A stretch of 14,958 nt of DNA, from positions 1-14,958 of the forward strand of contig CANHXF010000015.1 in NCBI GenBank assembly GCA_947464515.1, in the 5' to 3' direction. This DNA is from Flavobacteriales bacterium. Lineage in GTDB: Bacteria > Bacteroidota > Bacteroidia > NS11-12g > UBA955. Both the position numbers and the translations under genes were made by a program. Below are positions 1-8,600 of the stretch, piece by piece (the stretch's first letter is position 1; each line of letters starts with the position of its first letter). The notes under the pieces are model-generated. The model was given only the letters and a program-made list of their open reading frames with translations. It had not been told where the DNA came from and searched no databases.

Positions 1-17
1 GGCACCCATTGGGTGCC
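1..17 (-). terminator. Probable terminator hairpin after accC
   Basis: A perfect 7-bp inverted repeat, GGCACCC and GGGTGCC, flanks the three bases ATT. It lies 41 bases beyond the accC stop codon. Read on the minus strand, any U-run would fall outside the window, so termination cannot be confirmed. It is the only strong hairpin beyond the carboxylase cluster and is inferred to end that transcript. Confidence 0.5.
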
Positions 18-58
18 CTTTCGCGTGAATGATATAGTTGCCCTAAATGGGATTCCTA

Positions 59-1396
59 TTACTTGATTTCAAAAGTATTCATAAAGGCTGTCGTGAAATT
101 GCCCGCCCTAAAATCAGGATCGCGCATCAATTGCAAATGCAATGGAACCGTAGTTTTCACACCTTCAATAATGAATTCGCCCAAAGCACGCTCCATCTTC
201 ACAATCGCTTCATCACGGGTTTGAGCCGAGACGATCAACTTAGCGACCATGGAATCGTAGTATGGCGGAATAGTATACCCAGCGTAAATATGCGTATCCA
301 CACGAACTCCATGTCCACCCGGACGGTTCAATTGGGTGATTTTACCTGGACAAGGTCTAAAGTTGTTATGGATATCCTCGGCGTTGATCCGACATTCGAT
401 GGCGTGTTTGGTTGGATAGTGATCCTTCCCAGAAATGGGTACACCTGCAGCAATTAAAATCTGCTCTTTCACCAAATCATAGTTAATCACTTCCTCTGTT
501 ACCGGATGCTCCACCTGAATACGAGTATTCATTTCCATAAAATAGAAATTGCGGTGCTTATCAACCAAAAACTCTACCGTTCCAACTCCCTCGTAATTGA
601 TGATCTGAGCTGCTGCTTTTGCGGCTTCACCCATTTTCTCACGCAATTCTGGCGTCATGAATGGTGATGGCGTTTCCTCCAATAACTTCTGGTGACGTCG
701 CTGAATGGAACAATCACGCTCACTCAAATGACAAACTTTACCGTATTGATCTCCGGCGATTTGGATTTCGATGTGACGTGGATCTTCGATATATTTTTCC
801 ATGTACAAACCATCATTTCCGAAGGCTGCACCGGCTTCTTGCTTAGCACTATGCCATGCTGGCTCTACTTCTTCGTCGTTCCAAACGATGCGCATTCCAC
901 GTCCACCACCACCCGCAGTTGCCTTCATGATCACTGGATATCCCATTTCACTGGCGATTTTGATGGCCTCGTTGAAGCTCGACAATAAACCATCTGAACC
1001 AGGAATGGTAGGAACGCCCGCTTTTTTCATGGTGTCCTTGGCGTTGGACTTATCTCCCATTTGGTCGATTTGTTCCGGTGTGGCACCAATAAACTTGATA
1101 CCATGGTCACGACAAAGTGCAGAAAATTTGCTGTTTTCAGACAAAAATCCATATCCCGGGTGAATTGCATCGGCATTGGTTATTTCAGCAGCCGCTAGGA
1201 TACGCGACATAGAAAGATAACTATCCTTGCTCTGTGGTGGGCCAATACAAACGGCTTCATCCGCAAAACGAACGTGTAAACTTTCACGATCGGCTGTAGA
1301 ATAAACTGCCACTGTTTTAATCCCCATTTCCTTACAGGTACGGATTATACGAAGAGCAATCTCACCGCGGTTAGCGATTAAGAGTTTTTTAAACAT
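59..1396 (-). CDS. accC: Biotin carboxylase subunit of acyl-CoA carboxylase
   Basis: This 445-residue protein is a cytoplasmic biotin carboxylase. It uses ATP and bicarbonate to carboxylate the biotin on AccB, the first half-reaction of acetyl- or propionyl-CoA carboxylase. The N-terminus MFKKLLIANRGEIALRI is the standard family start and fixes the start codon. The ATP-grasp domain shows the glycine-rich loop at residues 161-167 (preceded by Lys158), RRHQK at 233-237, and the catalytic segment EMNTRIQVEHPVTE at 288-301 with Glu288 and Arg292. The length is typical of stand-alone AccC (about 445-450), with no fused carrier domain. It starts 11 bases after the accB stop, so the two are surely co-transcribed. 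No catalytic residue appears to be missing. Whether it serves fatty-acid synthesis, propionate metabolism or both depends on the carboxyltransferase partner; a pccB-like gene lies in the same cluster. Confidence 0.97.
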   Translation of the reverse strand: MFKKLLIANRGEIALRIIRTCKEMGIKTVAVYSTADRESLHVRFADEAVCIGPPQSKDSYLSMSRILAAAEITNADAIHPGYGFLSENSKFSALCRDHGIKFIGATPEQIDQMGDKSNAKDTMKKAGVPTIPGSDGLLSSFNEAIKIASEMGYPVIMKATAGGGGRGMRIVWNDEEVEPAWHSAKQEAGAAFGNDGLYMEKYIEDPRHIEIQIAGDQYGKVCHLSERDCSIQRRHQKLLEETPSPFMTPELREKMGEAAKAAAQIINYEGVGTVEFLVDKHRNFYFMEMNTRIQVEHPVTEEVINYDLVKEQILIAAGVPISGKDHYPTKHAIECRINAEDIHNNFRPCPGKITQLNRPGGHGVRVDTHIYAGYTIPPYYDSMVAKLIVSAQTRDEAIVKMERALGEFIIEGVKTTVPLHLQLMRDPDFRAGNFTTAFMNTFEIK

Positions 1397-1407
1397 ATTA
1401 ATATTGA

Positions 1408-1884
1408 TTAGGCGGGTTCAACCAAGAATAAAGGCTGATCGTATTCCACAGGACTAGCGTTATCAACCAAAATCTTAACAATCTTACCAGTCACTTCACT
1501 TTCAATTTCATTGAACAACTTCATTGCCTCAATGATACATACTACTTTACCAGAGCTCACATCATCGCCAACATTCACAAATGCAGGAGAATCAGGATTG
1601 GCAGTACGATAAAAAGTACCAACCATGGGCGATTTGATGGTAATCAAGTTGTCGGTCTTTGGTTCGGCTACAGGCGCACTAGGTGCTGCAGCAACAGGCG
1701 ATGAAATAGCAACAGGGGCTGGCGCTGCTTGCATGGCGACTGGTGCTGGGGTATATTGAGCAGTGGTAAATTGAGCCGGGTTCTTTTTGATAAGTAGTTT
1801 AAAATCTTTTTGATTGATTTCTACTTCATCTACACCTGCAGTTGAAACAAATTTAATCAGTGCTTGAATCTCTTTTATGTCCAT
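1408..1884 (-). CDS. accB: Biotin carboxyl carrier protein of acyl-CoA carboxylase
   Basis: This 158-residue protein carries the biotin that shuttles between AccC and the carboxyltransferase. The N-terminus MDIKEIQALIKFVS matches the AccB family start, so the ATG at 1882-1884 is chosen although the frame stays open upstream to 1968. Residues 39-75 form the usual flexible Pro/Ala linker. The C-terminal biotinyl domain has EAMKL at 119-123, with Lys122 the predicted biotinylation site. Residues 91-107 (FYRTANPDSPAFVNVGD) look like the protruding thumb of acetyl-CoA carboxylase carriers, which the lipoyl-like carriers of other carboxylases usually lack. That favours a true AccB. The upstream gap contains phased A-tracts, which may control accBC separately from the genes before it. 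Confidence 0.96.
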   Translation of the reverse strand: MDIKEIQALIKFVSTAGVDEVEINQKDFKLLIKKNPAQFTTAQYTPAPVAMQAAPAPVAISSPVAAAPSAPVAEPKTDNLITIKSPMVGTFYRTANPDSPAFVNVGDDVSSGKVVCIIEAMKLFNEIESEVTGKIVKILVDNASPVEYDQPLFLVEPA

Positions 1885-2019
1885 AGTTTTTTGATAAAAT
1901 GATTCTGCAAATAAAACCAAAAATGGGCAAAAACGACCAAAAAAGGCATGATTTTTACCAATAATCACCCAAAACGACCTAAAAAATGGTCAAAAACGCC
2001 AAAAAACGGTCAATTTGTT
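1885..2019. promoter_or_regulatory. Phased A-tract region before accB (predicted bent DNA)
   Basis: This is the only long gap inside the carboxylase cluster. On the plus strand it holds A-tracts at 1919-1923, 1929-1933, 1939-1944, 1971-1974, 1981-1986, 1992-1996 and 2001-2006. Their centres are about 10-11 bases apart, and the one larger step (about 31 bases) equals three helical turns. The tracts sit in a loose repeat of C-A(4-6)-CG-M-C. Such phasing is known to give intrinsic curvature. No exact TAnnTTTG promoter box is seen on the minus strand here, so a promoter is inferred from position only. Confidence 0.5.
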
Positions 2020-2736
2020 TTAGAACCGATAAGCTAATCCGCCTTGGACAATCGCTTTTGCAGCCCCCACCTCACCAAACAACATCAATGATTTATAAAT
2101 ATCACCGCGAATACCAAAAGTAACATCACCTCCCATGGTTGGCACACTCAACAACCCTATCCCCAATCCATCAATATTCTTGTTTAGAAACTTATTATTG
2201 GTCGTCATGGATACACTATTACCCCTGAACCCCATACTTAAACCAATGTAGCACTCCACCTTGTCGTCTGGATTAAAGAAATAATTGTACCTGACATTGC
2301 AACTTGTACTATTATATTTCAAACCCACGGTTGTTTGCACAATCATTCCCATATCGTTATAAAAAAAAGAATCTCTAAGAACCCCATCCAACAAAAAAGA
2401 ACAATGCGCAATATTCAAACCCAAGGAATGTTTTGGTTTAATTCGGTACTCTACTTTAAAAAATCTAATTGGTGATTTTGAAAGTTCTATATCAACGAAT
2501 GTCGCATTGGGATTTCTAGGAATGGTAAATTCAATTGTTTTTTTCAATCCCCAATACAATAAGTTTCCACTGCCATATCCATAAGCGAATGTCAAGGAAT
2601 TTTGTTTACCAGAAGCGTCTTGCGCCTGATTCTCGGCAGGATTTATGGATTTATCTGTAGAATTTGTTTGCGCTTTCACTGTAGAACAGAAAAGACCTGC
2701 ACAACAAATCAGGGCTATCGCGAATACTTTTTGCAT
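2020..2736 (-). CDS. Exported outer-membrane beta-barrel protein, function unknown
   Basis: I do not recognise a specific family for this 238-residue protein. Residues 1-23 form a clear signal peptide (Lys3, hydrophobic core, cleavage after VKAQ). A short polar Ser/Asn/Gln-rich stretch follows, and the rest alternates hydrophobic and polar residues in many short strand-like segments rich in Gly, Tyr and Phe. It ends in AYRF, the terminal aromatic typical of outer-membrane barrels, so a small porin-like barrel is inferred. The start lies 5 bases after the pccB stop, which implies co-transcription. By eye the gene is richer in A+T than its neighbours, with several poly-A/T runs, and could be a later insertion between pccB and accB. 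Nothing in it suggests carboxylase activity. Confidence 0.7.
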   Translation of the reverse strand: MQKVFAIALICCAGLFCSTVKAQTNSTDKSINPAENQAQDASGKQNSLTFAYGYGSGNLLYWGLKKTIEFTIPRNPNATFVDIELSKSPIRFFKVEYRIKPKHSLGLNIAHCSFLLDGVLRDSFFYNDMGMIVQTTVGLKYNSTSCNVRYNYFFNPDDKVECYIGLSMGFRGNSVSMTTNNKFLNKNIDGLGIGLLSVPTMGGDVTFGIRGDIYKSLMLFGEVGAAKAIVQGGLAYRF

Positions 2737-2741
2737 AGCGT

Positions 2742-4292
2742 TTACAACGGAATGTTACCGTGTTTCTTCTTAGGATTGTTTTTCACCTTGTTCTGAAGCA
2801 TATCAAAAGCTTGAATCAAACGTGCACGTGTTTCTTCCGGCAAGATAACTTCATCTACAAATCCACGAGCTGCAGCCCTGTAAGGATTGGCAAAAAGATC
2901 GCCGTATTCCTTTTCCTTCTCTTTCCAAGCGCTTTCACGATCATCAGAAGAATCGATTTCTCTTTTAAAGATGATTTCTGCAGCGCCTTTGGCACCCATT
3001 ACAGCAATCTCCGCCGTGGGCCAAGCAAAATTCATATCAGCACCGATGTGTTTGCTATTCATTACATCGTAAGCGCCACCGTAGGCTTTGCGCGTAATGA
3101 CAGTAATCCTTGGCACTGTTGCTTCACTAAAAGCGTAGAGCAATTTGGCACCATTGGTAATAATAGCATTCCATTCTTGATCGGTCCCTGGCAAGAATCC
3201 CGGAACGTCTTCCAACACCAACAAAGGAATATTAAACGCATCGCAGAAACGAACAAAACGAGCCGCTTTCTGTGAACTATGAACATCCAATACACCCGCC
3301 AAAAATGCTGGTTGATTGGCTACAATACCGATACTTTTTCCTGCCAATCGGGCAAACCCGACAACAATATTCTCGGCATAAGAGGCATGCACTTCAAAGA
3401 ATGAATCTGCATCTACAATCCCCTGAATCACCTCTTTCATATCGTAAGGCTGATTTGGATTCTCAGGAATAATATCCATCAACACTTCCCTTGTCTCGTT
3501 CCCACCATGATATGGCAACGGCATCGGTTTTTCTTCACAATTTTGGGGTACATACGAAAGCAATTTGCGCAAATTCTGTATGCAAACCACTTCATTGGGA
3601 GCCGTCATGTGCGCGACACCGCTTTTTGAACCGTGTACCGAAGCCCCACCCAAATCCTCACTGCTTACATCTTCGTTGGTCACCGTTTTCACCACATTGG
3701 GACCGGTAACAAACATGTAACTGCTATTTTCAACCATGAAAATAAAGTCGGTTAAGGCAGGAGAATATACAGCACCACCGGCACAAGGGCCCATGATAGC
3801 CGACAGTTGCGGAATCACACCGCTGCTTTGAACGTTGCGATAAAAAATATCAGCGTAACCGCCCAAAGAAACCACACCCTCTTGGATACGGGCCCCACCA
3901 GAATCATTCATTCCTATGATCGGAGCGCCATTGGCCAATGCCATTTCCATGATTTTGCAGATTTTCTCCGCATGGGTTTCACTTAGAGATCCACCAAAAA
4001 CAGTAAAGTCCTGTGAAAACACATAAGTGGTTCTGCCATTCACTTTACCATAACCTGTTACTACGCCATCACCCAAGAATTGCTGTTTCTCCATACCGAA
4101 ATCGGTACTGCGATGGGTAACAAAAGCACCCACTTCGCAAAAACTGCCTTCATCCATGAGCAACGCAATACGCTCGCGGGCCGTCAATTTGCCCTTTTTG
4201 TGTTGAGCATCAATACGAGTTTGTCCACCACCCAAAGATGCTTCCTCGCGTTTTTGAATTAATATTTGTCTACGAGAATCCATAAATTTCAT
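2742..4292 (-). CDS. pccB: Acyl-CoA carboxylase carboxyltransferase (propionyl-CoA carboxylase beta type)
   Basis: This roughly 516-residue carboxyltransferase moves the carboxyl group from biotin-AccB to an acyl-CoA. It has the two crotonase-fold halves of the family: the N-terminal half with LGGGQ and KGKLTARERI, NDSGGARIQEGV around residues 129-140 forming one oxyanion hole, and the C-terminal half with EDVPGFLPGT at 361-370 and RKAYGGAYDVM at 401-411 forming the other. The Asp after GGAY (about residue 409) matches the position where propionyl-CoA carboxylases carry Asp, and changes there are known to switch acyl-CoA preference, so propionyl-CoA is the favoured substrate. The start at 4292 is chosen over 4307 and 4283 because GGTGG lies a few bases upstream; 4283 is possible. 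The gene is 39 bases after porV, with no promoter box visible between them. Confidence 0.92.
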   Translation of the reverse strand: MKFMDSRRQILIQKREEASLGGGQTRIDAQHKKGKLTARERIALLMDEGSFCEVGAFVTHRSTDFGMEKQQFLGDGVVTGYGKVNGRTTYVFSQDFTVFGGSLSETHAEKICKIMEMALANGAPIIGMNDSGGARIQEGVVSLGGYADIFYRNVQSSGVIPQLSAIMGPCAGGAVYSPALTDFIFMVENSSYMFVTGPNVVKTVTNEDVSSEDLGGASVHGSKSGVAHMTAPNEVVCIQNLRKLLSYVPQNCEEKPMPLPYHGGNETREVLMDIIPENPNQPYDMKEVIQGIVDADSFFEVHASYAENIVVGFARLAGKSIGIVANQPAFLAGVLDVHSSQKAARFVRFCDAFNIPLLVLEDVPGFLPGTDQEWNAIITNGAKLLYAFSEATVPRITVITRKAYGGAYDVMNSKHIGADMNFAWPTAEIAVMGAKGAAEIIFKREIDSSDDRESAWKEKEKEYGDLFANPYRAAARGFVDEVILPEETRARLIQAFDMLQNKVKNNPKKKHGNIPL

Positions 4293-4331
4293 AATTAAAC
4301 CACCCAATAAAATCAGGTAGCACTGTCAAGA

Positions 4332-5558
4332 TTAGTCTTTTGGCGAATCTTTCAACGATGCCAAATCAAATAACAATGAAAAACGCATTTGATTTTGCAA
4401 AGGATGTCGACTCGCAAAAGGCACCAAATAAGCGGCATTCACTGTAAATGTTTGATACTTCAAACCAATACCCAATGTTCCGTATTGTCTACCGCCCTTT
4501 GTCTTAGATTCGTAAAATACGCCACCGCGAATGGTAAACTTATCGTCGTAGATATATTCTGCACCACCACTCAACATATATTCATTTAACTCTTCCTTCA
4601 AACCACCTGGAGCGTCGTAGAAAGATTGAATCATTCCTTGAACTACGTTTACATCAGGATCACTGCCCGTATACTGACGAACATCCGAAACACCATTAAA
4701 TATTACTGAATCTTCACCTTTGTAATTAACCAAATAATAAGGGCGCGTTGGAACCAATAATTTATTGATGTCCGCATATACATTGATGGTGTTATAATCG
4801 TCAATTTTATGGCTGTAACCCACACCCATCTTTAAATTGGTTGGAATGAAATCACGCTTCTCTTTTGAAGAATACGTCATTTTTGAACCGATGTTTTGAA
4901 TATTCAATCCAAATTGGATTTTATCGTAACCGCCATTGCTCGACTTTACTTCGGTTTTGTATAACAAATTAACATCTCCAGCACCACCAGTAGCAGCCTT
5001 GTAGTCGATACCATTATAAGCCCTGTTACCAGTAAGATTAGAGTATACAAAACGCAAATTCACCCCCATGGAGAACTTTTTGGTAAACTGGGTAGCATAT
5101 CCGCCATCTAAAGCAAATTCATTGGGTGTAAACTGACCCGTTGGGTTACCATCAAAATCTGTAAATTGGATATTACCCAAAGAGAAATATCGCATCGCAC
5201 CAGAAACTGCACTGTTGGCACCAACTTTACTGTAACCTGTCAAATAGCTAAAGCCAACATCGCTCACTAAATTTCTAAGCCAAGGCGCATAAGACATTGA
5301 AAATCCTGTTTTATTCTTAGCATTGATTAAATTGGCCATATTCCAACTACCACTGTTGGCATCTGGATCAAAAAGAGCCACCCCAACATCACCCATGGCC
5401 GCAGAACGACTATCGGGTGTGATTGTGAGGAAAGGAACCATCGTAGTTACTGTATTCAACTGACCTGCCAACTCTTTGGAACTCAATGGTCTATTTTGGG
5501 ATTGCAAAAACCCCCATGAAGAAATTGTAAAAAGCGCTATTGTTGCAGTTTTTTTCAT
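4332..5558 (-). CDS. porV: Type IX secretion system outer-membrane protein PorV (LptO)
   Basis: PorV is a 14-strand-class outer-membrane barrel that collects cargo leaving the type IX translocon and delivers it to PorU for processing and surface attachment. The 408-residue product has a signal peptide (MKKTATIALF onward, ending near residue 20). The conserved PorV N-terminal block follows at residues 35-62 (NTVTTMVPFLTITPDSR, then AAMGDVGVAL). The remainder is strand-rich with many aromatic residues. The frame is open to 5597, but the start at 5558 gives a proper signal peptide, and a TATTTTTG promoter box at 5571-5578 lies inside the longer frame, so the shorter form is preferred. The gene follows porU by 96 bases, the same pairing known in Flavobacterium and Porphyromonas. 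Confidence 0.93.
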   Translation of the reverse strand: MKKTATIALFTISSWGFLQSQNRPLSSKELAGQLNTVTTMVPFLTITPDSRSAAMGDVGVALFDPDANSGSWNMANLINAKNKTGFSMSYAPWLRNLVSDVGFSYLTGYSKVGANSAVSGAMRYFSLGNIQFTDFDGNPTGQFTPNEFALDGGYATQFTKKFSMGVNLRFVYSNLTGNRAYNGIDYKAATGGAGDVNLLYKTEVKSSNGGYDKIQFGLNIQNIGSKMTYSSKEKRDFIPTNLKMGVGYSHKIDDYNTINVYADINKLLVPTRPYYLVNYKGEDSVIFNGVSDVRQYTGSDPDVNVVQGMIQSFYDAPGGLKEELNEYMLSGGAEYIYDDKFTIRGGVFYESKTKGGRQYGTLGIGLKYQTFTVNAAYLVPFASRHPLQNQMRFSLLFDLASLKDSPKD

Positions 5559-5570
5559 AATGCTTGTTGG

Positions 5571-5578
5571 CAAAAATA
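5571..5578 (-). promoter_or_regulatory. Predicted -7 box of porV promoter
   Basis: The minus strand reads TATTTTTG, an exact match to the Bacteroidota -7 consensus TAnnTTTG, 12 bases before the porV ATG. No good TTG -33 element is seen at the usual distance. If it is used, the porV leader would be only about 6 bases. Confidence 0.45.
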
Positions 5579-5654
5579 TGTTATCGGTTTTGTGCATCCT
5601 AATGGTACGTTAAAGATATTTGGTTAAAACGGAAATTATCTTGAATCATTCTAT

Positions 5655-8600
5655 CTACAGTTTGATAAATTTTCCACCCACACTTTGCTTCAATCCGTCT
5701 TCCGTTGTTAATATAATTTGATAGAAATAAATTCCGCCCATTAGCTGACCACCATTGTGTGATCGTCCATCCCAAACCATTGCATCAACTTTGTTTTGGG
5801 CTGACTCGAGCCATGCTCCACCCTGCTGAACTTCCCTCCCTGCGGCATCATACACAAACCACTTTGAAGTAATATTCTCCCCCGGCAATGTATGTCGTAC
5901 CGAAACAGTAAACGGCTGCGAACCCGCCCCGCCCGAACCTTCACGACCATCAAACGGCACCGGGAAAGCACTGGATTCTGTTATTTCAAATGTCCGCGGC
6001 GGTATCACTAAACACTCCACCGAACCTTTGCCTCCATTGTTGTAAATATCCCATGCCTTGCAGGTTAGTACGTGTTTACCAGGCTGTAAACCATTGAGAG
6101 GAATCCTCACTGTTCCTGTGGTATACGAATTGACATCGTAAGAAAAATAATCGTTTAATACATAAGAGCGTTGGTCTTCCGTCCCTTCATCAATTACTAG
6201 TAGCAAATCACGACCGATTCCAGCGCCCGTTGCATTGATACCATCCTTGTCAAAGATACGCGCCACAAAATCCACATCACGCGCAACCTTCCCGCCACTG
6301 ATAAAGGTGGTATCCTGCATAAAGGCTCGAACCACTGGACCCTCGGTACCTGGATTGATGCCCACTTCACTGCCACCGATGATAAATTGCCAAGATCCGG
6401 CGGCATCCGTTTCGCCATTGTGGGCATAGAATTTGGCTACCCCAATCCCATAATTATATGATATGTCTTTGGGTACCGAAAAAACCAACTGAAAATCACC
6501 ATTGTTCACAGATACTTGGCCATTGAACAAAACCCCAGATTGTTCCAAAAATGGAACCGGTGAAGCACTTTTATCGTTGTTCAAAGTAAACTTCTGTGAT
6601 GGCTTATCGAATACTTTCACCCACATCGTACCATTGAATTTGTTGAACTTGCCAACCAATCTCTCATTGACATGTCCTTTCAGGGTAATGACAGAAAATG
6701 CTTTCACAGTATCGCGAAAGGCACTCAGCGATTTGCCATTTACACTATCTACTGCGATGATATGCTTGGGAAATGCTATTGGCATACTTGCATCACCCAA
6801 TAGGGCAAATTTATTGTCTTCCGTATTGTATGGTGGCGGTCGATTTTTCATTTTCTGAAACACTTCGCCCAATGTAGGAATGGGTTCGCTGGGTTTCGGA
6901 AAACCGTATTTTGTCCAGAAGTCGCTGTTGATTTGTGTATTTCCACTCACATAAACCAAGCGTGTAGTGCTCATCAAGGCAATTGCGCCGCCTTTTGGAT
7001 TTAGCAACGATAGAACGCCTGCGCTTTTGCTCTTTGGGTCATCGTATTGACTAAATTCACAGGTAGCGGTAAACATGATCGGCATTCGATTGGCATTTTC
7101 CCAACTGTTGATCATTGGAATATCCAAAAAGGATTCTTGTGCCCAGCCCTTTAGACCGCCATGACCTTGGTAGTTAACAAACAAAACGCCGTCCTTCATA
7201 CTCCTATTAATCGCCGCGCTCATGTCGGGGTAACTTTCATTGTTGCCCGTAGTTGATTGTTTGAAGGCATCTGAATAAAGCTTGTTGACGTTCAGATAAG
7301 GGTAAAATTTATTTATGTACTGTGCATTCTTCTCACTTTCTAGAACAAATTCGGTTTCCCAACCCTCATCCGCATCGTCGCATGCAAAAGCAATATTCGA
7401 TCTCCACGGACCCAAGGCCAAAGGGCTACTATAACGCTTGAGTTTTTCCACCACGCCCATGGCATCCTCATTTGTATAACAGGGTATTCTTCCAACCGGA
7501 ACAGTGAGTTTTGATTTGATGATTTCCGGATCACCTTCTGCAGAATCAAGGTAGCCTAAAAAATCATCTAAGCTAAAATTGGCATTATTGTTATATGATT
7601 GATAAACGGGAATGAAGTTGGTATTATCTACCAAACGATTTTGCATGTCGTACGATGCAGCGCCAAAGAGCGTCACAAATCGCAGTTTCACACCCTGGCT
7701 TTCAGAATATTTGTACTGCCAACGCAAAAAGTTCCTAATGGCAACCAAATCCTGCATTCCGCCAGAAAATTCATTGTAAATTTCTTGTGGGGTGATAACA
7801 ACCGTTTTGAAATTGGTTGGGGCCGCCTCTCTAAATGCTTTTAATGCATTGGCCGCCTTGGTGAAATTGGGATGTGTTATGATGACAAACTCGTACGCCC
7901 CTTGAAAAGCAATATTCTGATTTGATAGTACTTTGATCAATTTGGGCTTCAAAAAATCGTTTGCATTGGGATCGAAACAGATAAATGTATGATGATCGGT
8001 TTTACTTTTCAGCAACATCGACAATTTACTGCCCGAAACCGGCTGCAGAGTCATTGAGGTAGGCAGAACGGGGGTCGACACATTCCACACTTTACAATTC
8101 ATGCTGCTTGATGTGAATTCATAGGCCAGATTGTTTTGATCAGACGCCATTTGAGCATGCCTGATAAATGAGGTAGACGTGGGCGTGATCGTAATTTGGG
8201 ATGAGGGTTGTTTATCTGGCGAAGACGACGTGATTTCGAAAAAGTCTAAAAATCCATATGATTTGGTATTGGGACGATTCAATTTAAACTGAAGATTCAC
8301 TACACCACCCACGATCGGGATTCTAAAAACTCTTTCGAGGTATGTATAGTTTTCATAACTACCATAAATCGCTCTCAAATTGTAACGAAAGTACTTTCCA
8401 TTGGCATTTACAACCAAAGAACCCGTATCGTCGATCATTGTAGCGGCAAAAGCAATTTTCACCCATACCGAATCTACAAAGGAAGGGACATTATTAAGAA
8501 AGCTCCGGTTTGTTGTCTCATTGCCAAACTTTTCACCAAACCACGTCCGACCCATTCCAGCGGGATTTACCAGGTCTGTATCGTGCTTTAAGTAGATTTC

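Noticed and set aside
47..457. Plus-strand frame of 136 residues opposite accC
   Set aside because: It is antisense to conserved accC sequence, and its translation shows no domain or signal.
1885..1968. N-terminal extension of accB to 1968
   Set aside because: The extension is encoded by the A-tract repeat region and does not resemble AccB; the MDIKEIQ start is the conserved one.
5559..5597. Longer porV start at 5597
   Set aside because: It would place 13 residues before a well-formed signal peptide and overlaps an exact TAnnTTTG box.
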